Source: Palleniella intestinalis | GTDB taxonomy: Bacteria > Bacteroidota > Bacteroidia > Bacteroidales > Bacteroidaceae | Reading direction: 5' to 3' | Assembly: GCF_013166595.1 (NCBI RefSeq) | Contig: NZ_JABKKG010000001.1 | Location: forward strand, 310,001-374,000 | Length of the DNA stretch: 64,000 bases | Part shown: positions 27,961 through 38,452 of the stretch, piece by piece | Position numbering within the stretch: the stretch's first letter is position 1 | Layout: each line of letters starts with the position of its first letter | The notes under the pieces: model-generated | Database searches by the model: none | Seen by the model: only the letters and a program-made list of their open reading frames with translations | Told to the model about the DNA's origin: nothing | Translations under genes and position numbers: made by a program

Positions 27961-28543
27961 ATATAAAAAATTACCGATAGAGTGTATCGCTTTTATAACA
28001 AAATACAATTTCGTAAGATAATTTAAGTTAGTCTGCAAAATTAATCCCACAAAACACCGCCAATTCAAGACAAGAAAAAATGACATGAGTTTTCTAATGC
28101 TCTATTTATCATAATAATGAAAAGCAACAAGAAAACAGCTGTTTTTGCAGTTCAAGACCGCCATTTATGGTTGCTTTTATAGCAAAAAGGAGGTGAAAAT
28201 GCCACTTTTTGCACTGCATTTCGTTACCTTCTGCACTATAAAAGGTTACCATTCGCATTGCAAACAGTAACCTTTTGCAAAAGCAACCGTTAGCACAGTT
28301 ATCATAATCCCACATAACCACCAGAGTTACAGATAATTACTTAAAATGCGAAAATTTCGCGATTTTCCGAACTTTTGAAATACTTTTTGTTTCTATGTGA
28401 TTTATTTGGCGGTTTACAGGCATGAGTTTTCTAAAAATCAACAGTATCGCAGGCAGCAAAGTACTCTGTATCTGTTCTCACTATTCCATTACAATGTAAC
28501 GCACAAAAAAACAGCATTAAGTGTATAAAAAGTACAAAATTTA
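27961..28543. other. Intergenic region upstream of the RHS locus
   Basis: No gene seen. It holds a palindromic element (28197-28290), a minus-strand TAATTTTG (28036-28043) that could be a -7 box for the DUF2723 operon, and otherwise AT-rich sequence. Confidence 0.4.
28197..28290. repeat. Dispersed palindromic intergenic element, copy 2
   Basis: AAAAGGTTAC pairs with GTAACCTTTT across about 18 nt, flanked by TTTTTGCACTGCA and CCTTTTGCAAAAGC. Same building blocks as 8126-8219 and 43396-43478. Confidence 0.55.
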
Positions 28544-28575
28544 TTTGGTGTTATATAAATTTATGTTTAACTTTG
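28544..28575 (+). promoter_or_regulatory. Promoter of the RHS locus
   Basis: TTTG (28544-28547), 20 nt, TAACTTTG (28568-28575). A near-perfect Bacteroidetes promoter. It rules out the open-frame start at 28573 and puts the first possible ATG at 28615. Confidence 0.75.
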
Positions 28576-28644
28576 CGTCATATCTTTTCAAGAAAATTCA
28601 CTAACTATATATCTATGCTAACTACCATGCTGCCAAAAGAGCCA

Positions 28645-29814
28645 ATGGACATCCGTCCACTGTTGCTGTTTCTTTCCATTATCCTCTCCTTTGCCCATAG
28701 CTTGGCACAGGACAACATCACCTTTGAGTGCAATGCTCCACGTGACGGAGACCGTCTCCGAAAGCTGCAAATTGATGTCATCAGCCACGGTGACCGTGGC
28801 AAGGATGCTGTATGGGAAGTCATACAAGCGGATGAGGGCAAGGACTATACGCAGGAGTTTTTCGCAAAAGGTGACAGCATTGTCTGCCAAGAGCACAACA
28901 CAAACTATTATTACATGATATGCGGCGACAGCCTTTTCCTCACAGGTTTCCAGAACCGCACGACGAAAATGGACTATGTCAAGCCAGCCCTTTATCGCAC
29001 AAAAGCAATGGCTTACAGTGACAGCATAAGCTCGGAGTTTATGGCGCGAGGCAAGTACTGTGACAAGCTGCATATCGGTATGTGGGGAAAGAACTACGTT
29101 GTGGCAGATGCCACAGGCATCATAATCAACGGTGAGGACACGTTAAGAAACATACTCCGTCTGCACCGGCGTATGGAGTTCAGGCGCATCTCTGACACGA
29201 AACATCTGCCAGACACCATGTTCACCGATGCTTATCTGAGACAGTGCATCGACTCACTACCTTATGACAATGTCTGTGAGGACCGTTATCTGTGGTATAA
29301 GCTGGGGTACAGATACCCCGTTATGGAGACTGTAGTCACTTCCCACGTACAGAATGATTCCATACATAGCGGGATTGCCACATCATTCCTTTATCTTCCG
29401 GAAGAGCAGCGCTCGGACTTGAACACAGACTTAGCCAACGAAAAAGTGCGAAAGCAACTGAGACTCAGGGATGAAGCGGCATCAGGCAGAAAACCACGTG
29501 ACAGTTTCCGTGATATGGCGCATGACAGTTCTCATGGCGAAGCCTATGACGATTTCCCTGTAATATTAAATGCAGCACTAACCAATGACAACAGAAGACT
29601 CAACCTGACTTACAAGCAAACAGTTCCTGGAAAATTACAACTGATTGTCTGTGACACGACCGGTCGCCCTATTGGCTCGGCATCATATATCCGCGACATC
29701 GGCTGTCATACAGAATCCATCACCATTACAAGTGTTCCTGTTGACCACATTGTAGTTATAAGCCTTGAGATAAATGGACAACAATCGTCAAACAAAATAA
29801 CCTTAAAACAATAA
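28645..29814 (+). CDS. Secreted protein of unknown function heading the RHS locus
   Basis: About 389 residues from MDIRPLLLFLSIILSFAHSL, a plausible signal peptide; ATGs at 28615 and 28627 are alternatives, and anything upstream lies in the promoter. The mature region has no family I recognise. It shows repeated Asp/Tyr-rich segments (NTNYYYMICGDSLFLTGF; KLHIGMWGKNYVVADATGII), a charged linker around residue 280 (LRLRDEAASGRKPRDSFRDM), and a C-terminal beta-rich module (LNLTYKQTVPGKLQLIVCDT ... VVISLEINGQQSSNKITLKQ) resembling the Ig-like sorting tails of secreted Bacteroidetes proteins. It precedes the RHS gene by 4 nt, so it is co-transcribed and may help export or display the RHS protein. 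That role is inference only. Confidence 0.65.
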   Translation: MDIRPLLLFLSIILSFAHSLAQDNITFECNAPRDGDRLRKLQIDVISHGDRGKDAVWEVIQADEGKDYTQEFFAKGDSIVCQEHNTNYYYMICGDSLFLTGFQNRTTKMDYVKPALYRTKAMAYSDSISSEFMARGKYCDKLHIGMWGKNYVVADATGIIINGEDTLRNILRLHRRMEFRRISDTKHLPDTMFTDAYLRQCIDSLPYDNVCEDRYLWYKLGYRYPVMETVVTSHVQNDSIHSGIATSFLYLPEEQRSDLNTDLANEKVRKQLRLRDEAASGRKPRDSFRDMAHDSSHGEAYDDFPVILNAALTNDNRRLNLTYKQTVPGKLQLIVCDTTGRPIGSASYIRDIGCHTESITITSVPVDHIVVISLEINGQQSSNKITLKQ

Positions 29815-29818
29815 CACT

Positions 29819-32800
29819 ATGAGAATCAGACTAATTGCACTTGTCATACTGGCAACATACCCATTTCTTATGGCAATCGCAGAAGAGAACATTTGTGATT
29901 CCATAAGACAGGACAGCATCATCATGCGTAAAGCGCAGACAGCTTCCGCAACTGAAAACACAGAAGCGCAAACTCCTCAAAAACACCTCCGTCTCCTACT
30001 GTACAAGCCTTATGCCGTTATGGAGAAACACCGGTAAGCTACGCCACAGGCATTCCGAACATAGCGATACCATTATACACCATCAAATGCGGTTCGCTGG
30101 AACTTCCAATAACCTTAACTTACCATGCAGGAGGAATAAAGGTTGACGATACAGCCTCATGGGTAGGTTTGGGATGGAGTCTGAACGCAGGTGGAGTTAT
30201 TGGCATTACAACTGTAGGCCATCATGATGTTTATGTGGTGAGAAATGACACATTGCCTTCACACAACGACATTGATGATGAACATTTCGATGGGATAGAT
30301 ACACAAATTCTTTATACAGCCTATGAAACGTGTTGTAAGGATTATCAGCCTGATATCGTCTCATATAACTTTTTAGGCCATAACGGACAAATAATTTATG
30401 ACGGGAATTCGCGCAAATGGTATAATTTTTCAGGTGACAAAAGTGTCAAATTCACATCAAGTCAGTATGATGTTGTTTTCTCTGCCGTGGATAACAAGGG
30501 GAACAGATTCACGTTAGATGCAGAGGAGGGTACTTATGCAGGCGGGCTGAATTATATGCCATCGGCTTACCATCTGTCAAAGTTTGTCAGTTTTGATTCC
30601 ATGGACTCTATCCAACTAAGTTATACACGCTCTGTGGAGCACGATAGAATCAAAGCTATGTCCAATTTGGTTTATGGCGCAAATGGAAATAAAGTGTGGG
30701 AAAAAAGAATGATTCTTAACGGAACGAATAAAATTGGTGGAGGTGAAGGTTTTCAGTTCTTGTCTGACAAATATTATACCCATATAACCCAAAAGCTCTC
30801 TAAAATAAAAGCAAGCAATGGAACTACCATCGAATTTGTCCATATAGAAGACCGTGAGGATATTCTAACGCTTGGCTCATCGGAAGAACCACCGGTAAGA
30901 TTATCACAGATAAACATATATAATGCCCAGGGTAATCGTATAAAGCGCTGGGATTTCATTTACGATTATTTCATAGCCCATACGAAATCATCCTACTGTT
31001 CTGCCCATGACAAGCGGCTCAAACTGGTGAGTCTGAAGGAGTACGGCTCAACAGATGCAGAGCCCAGAGTTTATAAATTCAATTACTATGGCGATGATGA
31101 AGGTGAGCCTACAATGCCCCACCGCAATGCTTTCTCCGGCAAGGATGCCTGGGGATACTGTAATGGTATGCCTACACATAATGAGGCAAACGACTCCATG
31201 ATGTCCTACCCTAACTTTAAGGATGTGGAGTTCTGCCTTTTTCGGAAGTTGGGTGACACTGTGAAATATAGTGAAAATCTAACAGTAAGTTACAATAAAG
31301 GGCGTAATGTTGATGCTAATCCTTCATACATCCATGCATATTCATTAAAGCAAATCACTTTTCCTTCAGGAGGGTATGAGCAATTCATCTATGAACCTAA
31401 CCACTATTCTACAGTTGACAGATTCAAGAACCAACAAGGAAATCCCGAATCAATTAGCTGTTATGGTGGTGGATTACGCATAAAGCTGATAATCTCGAAT
31501 TATGGAGAAACAGAATCTACAAGGTCATTCGAATATTCAGAAGGCGACGTGCCAAGACACCCTCATTTCTTAAAACGCAGATTCTACGAGGAACGTAGCC
31601 AGAAAGATGACCCTTTACGACGTCAGAATTCTATTGACACTTATCTGCAATTATGCCCAAACGCTGTAAATACATCTTATGTCGCGCAAGGCAATAATGT
31701 AATGTATCCACAAGTGCGGGAAATATTTGATGATGGGTATGTTGAATACAACCACACTATGCTTGAAGACACTAATTACTCAGACTTGTATAGCGAGAAC
31801 GATGACGATATGTATAGTGGGTTCGCTCATTTCATAGGTTCCAACGCGACTGACTGTGCATATCAAGTGGTTAATGGATGTGTTTACAATACATGGTCTA
31901 ACACCAACATTCAAAATATTGACAACAACTCTGATTACATGGGATATAATGGTGCTTTCTTCAGACGCGGACAGTTGGAAAGTAAAAAATACTATGACAA
32001 GAATGGCAGAATCCTCAAAGAAGAAGAAGACTACTCCTATACAACAAAAGAAATGAAACAAGTCTCCGGCATGGAAGTCAGGAGGGAAACGGGATTAGAT
32101 AAGTTTGACACCTATGGAGCTCTCGCAGGAAGGCAACATGCATTCTACTATTATTCAATATATTGGCTCGCTGTAGGGAATTCCTTGCTTACAAACAAAG
32201 ACATCACAACGCATTTCTATGAAAATGGAGAACATACATCAAACACAATCAGACACAGATATACATACACTTCCGACAATCTGTTGAGTTCTGAAACAAT
32301 AACCGACAATGTCGGAAAGACAGTAATGACAAAAATCATCTATCCTTCCGACATCAATGCGGCACCATATACGGAGATGAAAAAAAGCTACATGCTTGAC
32401 TACCCTGTTGAGCAGACTGTCTGCCGTGAAGGCAATGTTGCACAATCAGTCCTTACTGAATATGCTAAATTCGGCAGCTCTTATTATCCAAAGTCGTCAT
32501 ACACCTACAAACCGGTAACAATTAATTCTAATTTCACACAATACAACGGCATACGTGCATCTCATTATACCATACCAAACTGGATTATAGATGCATACGA
32601 CCATGGACGAATCACAAGAATGCAGACAAAAGACTATCTGAAGCATAGTTTTGCATGGGGATATAATCATGAATATCCTACATTAGAGATTATTGACGAT
32701 TGTTATCATTCAACAAACGATCCTGACACATGGGCAGACGCACAAGTGCACAACCTCGAATATACCCCACAAATAGGCGTTACATCAGAGATTGCTCCTA

Positions 32801-35800
32801 ATGGCTTGAAACTCCATTATGGCTATGACGCAATGGGGAGATTGGCGAACAAGAGATTCTCCACTTTTGGCACAGCACAGGAGTTTGCCACAGAGCGTTA
32901 CCACTACAATGAAAGTGGTAGCGGCAACTATATCATGTCAGAAACATTGCTTGACGAAGCCGGAAACTACAAAAAGACGGAGATGGCTTATTATGATGGT
33001 TTGAACAGACCTATTGAAACTATCACCAACGGTCTTAACGTAGCAGGCAATTACACTGCGGCATATACGGAATATGATGACCGTGGACGAGCAAGAAAGA
33101 CATGGCTGCCTGTTGTTTGTGGCATGACACATGATTTTGTGCCTTCTTCCTCTCTTGAATCTTTGACACAGTCTACATATTCTGATAGCCATGCCTACTC
33201 ACTAAAGGCTTACGACATTTTAGACCGTCCTGTAAAAGAACTGATCCCCGGTGAGGCATGGCATTCCGGAAACAAAGGTTTATCGTACGAATATCTGACG
33301 AATGCACCTAATTCTGTAAAGAGATATGATGCCCCATGTGATAAGATTTCACTTGTTAAGGATGGGTATTATCCTCCAAATACCTTGTCATCGGTAAAAA
33401 CAACAGATGCTGACGGACACACTTTGGAGGTGTTCTCTGACTTTGAAGGACGCAAAATCCTCGAACGGCGTAATGGGGACAATGACACTTACTTTGTATA
33501 CAATGTCCTTGGACAATTGCGCTATGTCCTTACCCCTCAATACCAAGCCGAGGAAAAGAAAGCTCTTTACGCCTATGAATACAGATATGATGACCGCGGG
33601 AATGTTGTCAAGAAAATCTTGCCTGGCTGCGAACCAACAAAATATCTGTACGACAGTCATGACCGGCTTATTGCCATGCATGACGGCAGAATGAACGAAT
33701 CATCATATCCCAGGCATGAATTCTATGTCTATGACAAATTCGGACGGCTTGCAGTACAGGGACGATGCTCAGGAGTGGCACATCCGGGTGACAACCTCGC
33801 AATTTTGGATGTCACTGCAGCACATGACAAAACAAAAGACCTCGGAGGATACACCATAGAACATCCTTACAACTACAATAGCCCGAAGGCGGAACTTGTC
33901 AACTATTATGACAGCTATGATTTCGTAGATTACTGTGGGGCTTTGAAAAATCTCCCAACCGACAGCCTCAAACAGAAACTCATACAGTCTCCAATCTTGG
34001 AGACTTTGGGCATAGATTATGGCAAAGGGCGAAAGACTGGGCAGTTCATGGTAGACTCAGATGGTCATTATACGCTGACAACCTTTTTCTATGACATCAG
34101 AGGCAATGTGATAGCTTCACGCAGCGTTTCGTCCGATAAAACCTATACATCAATACGCAACGACTATACATTTACAAATACTGTAAAGCGCGCATCACAA
34201 ACTGTGATAAAAGATTTTGGGACCGCCTTTGCACATGAGTATATGACAGAGTTGGTCAACACCTATGACGAGCAGAGCGGGAAACTTCTCTATGCAGACC
34301 TGACCGTTACTGACGGCAACAGTTCAAAGACACAGCGTATCTCATCCTATGAATATGATAACCTTGGACGCATCAGCACAATGGAGCAAGGCGCAGGTGC
34401 GCACAACACATCCTACTCCTATGACCTGCATGGATGGACAACCTCCATAACAGGTGATGCCTTCACGGAGAATCTCGGCTATGCCACAGGAGCGAATCCT
34501 TGTTACAACGGCAGCATCAGTTCCATGGAGTGGAAAAATGCAAATGACCAACTTACCCGAAAGTACGATTTCACGTATGATGGGTTGAACCGATTGGCAA
34601 ACGCTGTCTATGACGATACTAACGGCAATAAGAACCATTATGACGAGTTCGTCACCTATAACCGGAATGGCTCGCCACTCATGATTAAGCGCAATGGTAA
34701 AAACGATAGCGGACTGTACAAGACAATTGACAACCTTTCATTGCAGTATACAGGCAACAGACTAAAGAAAGTCACTGACAAAGGGGAATCATGCACAGCC
34801 AATGGAGCCACAGATTTCAATGATGGAGCTGATGAACTGACGGAATATACCTACGATGCCTGTGGCTCACTGACAAGTGATGCAAACAAAGGGATTGCAA
34901 AGATAAGCTACAATTATTGGGGAACTCCCAAACTGATACAGTTCACCAACGGCAGCCAGACAGAATATATCTACGATGCCAACGGCACAAAGCTGCGTAG
35001 AATCCACAGAACAGCTGTGGACAACATCGTTGTACCTATAAATACAACAGTGAAACTCTCAGAAAATCAGACACTAACAAGTGACACAACAGAGTATATT
35101 GGCGACTTGATATTTGAGAATGGCATATTGGATAAGATTCTGTTCTCAGGCGGTTATATATCATGTAACAACAATATTACATTCCATTATTACGCTAAAG
35201 ACCATTTGGGAAACAACCGTGCGGTAGTGAGCGAAAACGGAGCTATAGAGCAGACTACCAACTACTATCCTTTCGGAAACAGCTTTGCTGACGCTACCAC
35301 AAATCCTTCCCTACAGCCATACAAGTACAACGGCAAGGAGCTTGACCGCATGCATGGACTTGACTGGTACGACTATGGTGCGCGCAACTATGACCCGGTG
35401 CTGTACCAATGGACGAGCGTTGACCCATTGTGTGAGAAATACTACAATGTCAGTCCGTATACTTATTGCCTGAATAATCCGGTAAGCAATATTGACACGG
35501 ATGGGAGAAAGGTGAAACCTTCCGGAAATGAAGAACTCATAATGATTAGGAATACATTGCCAAAACATGACAGGAGATTTGTTGTTTTGGATAATAATGG
35601 CTATATTGATGCAAAAGTCTTAAACAATCATACAAGTAGCAGTCATAACTACAATTCATTATCAATATTAGCGAATTCGAATTATGACATTAATGTAAAT
35701 TTGGATGATAAATATACATATAGGGACAATGAAGGGCAGATTCTGCACAATACAATGGGATATGGAGAAGCAGACCCTTACTTTGTTGATAGTGACTTTA

Positions 35801-36117
35801 AATATATAAATGGTTTAACAACCGGAGAGACTGGGCTGTTTGGCATTTCCCTTTTGCCTGGCAAAGGACATAGCGGGGTGAATTCCATTGACGACTCAAA
35901 AATATTCATTGTCGTTAACAAAAATCTCTCAGATGTAGGAAGAGCTGAGTCTTTCAGTCACGAAGGATATGGGCATGCAAAAATATATGTGGAAACTGAA
36001 GACCGTGAAAAGTCGCGGCATATAACAAATGATGGCATGGAAACAAACGCATTACTCCGTGAAGAAATACTAAAAGTAAGGAAAGAAACAATTTTAAATT
36101 TATTTTTTAACAAATGA
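29819..36117 (+). CDS. Full-length YD-repeat/RHS polymorphic toxin, frameshifted near its N-terminus
   Basis: A signal peptide (MRIRLIALVILATYPFLMAI) and linker are read from 29819; the main frame (about 2000 codons) continues to 36117. The join is at an A5 tract (29979-29983): with one more A the frame runs from EAQTPQ into KTPPSPTVQALCRYGETPVS and then GSLELPITLTYHAGGIKVDD, the conserved N-terminus of Bacteroidetes RHS proteins. As it stands, the first frame stops at 30037. The body holds many YD repeats (YDAMGRL, YDDRGNV, YDSHDRL, YDNLGRIS) and the RHS core (DHLGNNRAVVSENGAIEQTT ... YKYNGKELDRMHGLDWYDYG ... DPLCEKYYNVSPY). The variable tip (after about 35511, ~200 residues) has SHEGYGHA, an HExxGH motif suggesting a metal-dependent hydrolase. 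A putative immunity gene overlaps the end by 4 nt. Confidence 0.8.
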
Positions 36118-36701
36118 AACAACTATTATTACTATTATGTCTCGCAAACGCATTGACCTTATTTGCGAAACAAGATTCTGAGACACAAGTATACGAGCTG
36201 CATGTAGATAGTACAGCGTATTGGTTAGGTGATAAAAAAATAATTAATTTTATTGTCACAATAGAGAATACCAGTGGAACTGACGTTTGCTGCTTCTTAG
36301 AACCTGACACAACAACTAAAGATACTCTTAATGTTATAAAAGATTATTTTAGGTTGCGAAAAGAAGAATGGTCATTATATGGGTTAATGATGGACGGTAA
36401 TGTTATTCACACACCTGTAATTTGTAGTCTCTTTATTAAATACCTGTCACCAAAACAACAATTTAGCTTCATCATAATTGGAGAAGAAAAGGAATATGAA
36501 AGAATGAAACGAAATCTGCAAATATTGATTGAGCAAATCAAAGTATTCAAAAACTCCACAATAGAGAAAGTTGCTCCAGGGGCTTCGAGTCGTGTCGTTA
36601 TATACCAGTTTGACTTTCATAGCAATTCATTGGTTCTTCCAATTGATTTATGGGAAATCACTCTAAGGAAAAAAATAGCTGTAAAAAAGCACTATTCTTA
36701 A
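36114..36701 (+). CDS. Putative immunity protein for the main RHS tip
   Basis: A 195-residue exported protein: signal peptide MKQLLLLLCLANALTLFAK, then a mixed alpha/beta body (YWLGDKKIINFIVTIENTSG; LEPDTTTKDTLNVIKDYFRL) with no family I recognise. It overlaps the RHS toxin stop by 4 nt (ATGA), the arrangement expected for an immunity gene; an exported immunity protein would suit a toxin acting in the periplasm or at the surface. The last ~55 codons (from IKVFKNSTIEKV) are duplicated almost exactly at 40527-40695, together with the RHS-core scrap that follows. Function rests on position only. Confidence 0.55.
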   Translation: MKQLLLLLCLANALTLFAKQDSETQVYELHVDSTAYWLGDKKIINFIVTIENTSGTDVCCFLEPDTTTKDTLNVIKDYFRLRKEEWSLYGLMMDGNVIHTPVICSLFIKYLSPKQQFSFIIIGEEKEYERMKRNLQILIEQIKVFKNSTIEKVAPGASSRVVIYQFDFHSNSLVLPIDLWEITLRKKIAVKKHYS

Positions 36702-36775
36702 AAGAAACGACATAAGCACAACAGTGACACTCTCAGAAAATCAGATACTGACGAGTGACACCACGGAGTATCGTG
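36536..36775 (+). repeat. 240-bp direct repeat, left copy
   Basis: This stretch, covering the end of the first immunity gene and the first ~60 bp of an RHS core remnant, is repeated with about ten differences at roughly 40533-40770. The two copies are 3,994 bp apart (stop codon to stop codon) and flank two orphan toxin-immunity cassettes. Confidence 0.85.
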
Positions 36776-36892
36776 AGAACCTTCATCTATGAGAACGGCA
36801 GACTTGACAAAGTGCTGTTCTCAGGAGGTTATGCCTACTGCAACAACAATAATTCGGACAAATTTGCGTTTCAGTACTATGTAAAAAAAACA
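36713..36892 (+). pseudogene. Out-of-frame RHS core remnant of orphan cassette 1
   Basis: This aligns by eye to the main RHS core from NTTVKLSENQ to the DHLGNN motif. It has an extra base near 36772-36790 and a run of eight A (36883-36890) where the main gene and cassette 2 have the codons for K-D-H. With seven A the frame would join the downstream open frame. No start codon or promoter is evident, as expected for a silent donor cassette. Confidence 0.7.
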
Positions 36893-36893
36893 T

Positions 36894-37811
36894 TTGGGAA
36901 ACAACCGTGCGGTAGTGAGCAAAAACGGAGCGATAGAGCAGACTACCAACTACTACCCTTTCGGAAACAGTTTTGCGGACGCAAGCACAAATCCTTCCTT
37001 ACAACCATACAAGTACAACGGCAAGGAGCTTGACCGTATGCATGGATTGGATTGGTATGACTATGGGGCACGCAGCTATGACCCGGTGCTGTGCCAATGG
37101 ACGAGTGTTGACCCATTGTGCGAGAACTACTATCATGTCAGTCCGTATGCTTATTGCTTGAATAATCCGGTGAGCAATATAGATCCTGACGGTAGGAAGA
37201 TTGTACTTACAGGCAATCGTGCTCAGAACTTAGCTGTATTGACAGAACTGCAAAAACTTACAAACGACCAATTGGCTGTAAAACGTCATAGTGGTGTCGT
37301 TTTCATACGTAAGCATGGAAACTATTATAATAAAGATTTGCAACTCACAAAAGGTACAGAACTTATTTCTGAATTGGTGAATCATAGAAAAACAATGGAA
37401 ATTGAAGCAGGTGAATTTAATAAGGAAGCAGATAAATACCCTTTGGATGCAGTTAATGGGAAAGGTACGAATGTAAAAGTTTCTTACAATTCCGAAAACC
37501 TACCGATTATACTAACACAAGATCGCAAGTCTGGAAAAAGCTTATATGAAAAAATTTTACCACACATTGCCTTAGGACACGAACTTATTCATGGCCTAAG
37601 GGCAATGAATGGAGTTGCGAGTAGCAATAATAAAAACGAGAAATACCAATATAGAGATACAGATGGTGAAGTTTATCAAACAACTGCATCAACAGAAGAA
37701 TTAGAGACTGTAGGCATTACAGGCAACTATCGATATACAGAGAATATGTTGCGTGAAGAAGAAAAGCTAAATGAGAGGTTAAGATATGATAGTGAATTTT
37801 ATTTTTATTAA
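36894..37811 (+). CDS. Orphan RHS tip 1: RHS core end plus M91-like metalloprotease toxin
   Basis: The in-frame part starts at the RHS core motif GNNRAVVSKNGAIEQTTNYY, passes YKYNGKELDRMHGLDWYDYG and NNPVSNIDPDGRK, then switches to a toxin of about 205 residues. Near its middle is IALGHELIHGLRAMNG and later TEELETVGI: an HExxH zinc motif with a downstream Glu, as in the M91 peptidase family (NleD-like effector domain). The core is near-identical to the main gene while the tip is unrelated to the main tip. It lacks a signal peptide, so it is probably silent until recombined onto the full-length gene. A putative immunity gene follows after 12 nt. Confidence 0.75.
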   Translation: MGNNRAVVSKNGAIEQTTNYYPFGNSFADASTNPSLQPYKYNGKELDRMHGLDWYDYGARSYDPVLCQWTSVDPLCENYYHVSPYAYCLNNPVSNIDPDGRKIVLTGNRAQNLAVLTELQKLTNDQLAVKRHSGVVFIRKHGNYYNKDLQLTKGTELISELVNHRKTMEIEAGEFNKEADKYPLDAVNGKGTNVKVSYNSENLPIILTQDRKSGKSLYEKILPHIALGHELIHGLRAMNGVASSNNKNEKYQYRDTDGEVYQTTASTEELETVGITGNYRYTENMLREEEKLNERLRYDSEFYFY

Positions 37812-37823
37812 ATATAATAAGCA

Positions 37824-38447
37824 ATGAGACGATTTTTGAAGATTGCATTCTGTATTTCTGTTGTCTTGTTATTTTGCAAGAAATGCATATACCGCAAAAT
37901 TACACACATGACAGAAGACGATTTAGAGTGGGTGACAAACAGATATATTGGTGAAGTTGCACGTTTCACTACCGTGAAAGGCGATAGTGCCACTTGCATT
38001 ATCAAGAAAATTGTGATACACAATTCATTAAATCCTATCAACTTTTCCCATGATAGTTGTGAAGAATACATAGCTTACGCCAACATTGATTATGTTGTTT
38101 ATCAAGCTCAAGATTCATTAACAGGTAGTTTAACAATACAGAAAGTGAGTAATGGACAACCAGTGATGCTTTCTGCACGCCTGGGGTCACGATACGCATG
38201 TGAACAAAAAATTGATTTTGGGTCTTATCACACTATAATAGGCAGTATATCAGATTGTATCTGGTTTGGCAAACATAACACAAAACTGGAAAAGAATGAT
38301 GATAAGTCTTCTGCAGTTCATTTTTTTTATTGGAGTAAAAAATATGGTCTTTTTGTATATGGTTTTAAGGATGAACCATCATATTTAAGGGATTGGGGTG
38401 TAAAAAGAAGTATCGAATGTAAAAATAACCGTATAGTCACTAATTAA
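37824..38447 (+). CDS. Putative immunity protein for orphan tip 1
   Basis: A 207-residue protein with an N-terminal hydrophobic segment and Cys (MRRFLKIAFCISVVLLFCKKC), likely exported or lipid-anchored. No family recognised; the body is beta-rich with several Tyr/Trp positions (SISDCIWFGKHNT; VHFFYWSKKYGLFVYGFKDE). It sits 12 nt after the orphan tip and 5 nt before the next cassette, so position suggests immunity. I see no similarity to the partner of the related tip downstream. Confidence 0.5.
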   Translation: MRRFLKIAFCISVVLLFCKKCIYRKITHMTEDDLEWVTNRYIGEVARFTTVKGDSATCIIKKIVIHNSLNPINFSHDSCEEYIAYANIDYVVYQAQDSLTGSLTIQKVSNGQPVMLSARLGSRYACEQKIDFGSYHTIIGSISDCIWFGKHNTKLEKNDDKSSAVHFFYWSKKYGLFVYGFKDEPSYLRDWGVKRSIECKNNRIVTN

Positions 38448-38452
38448 CGGGT

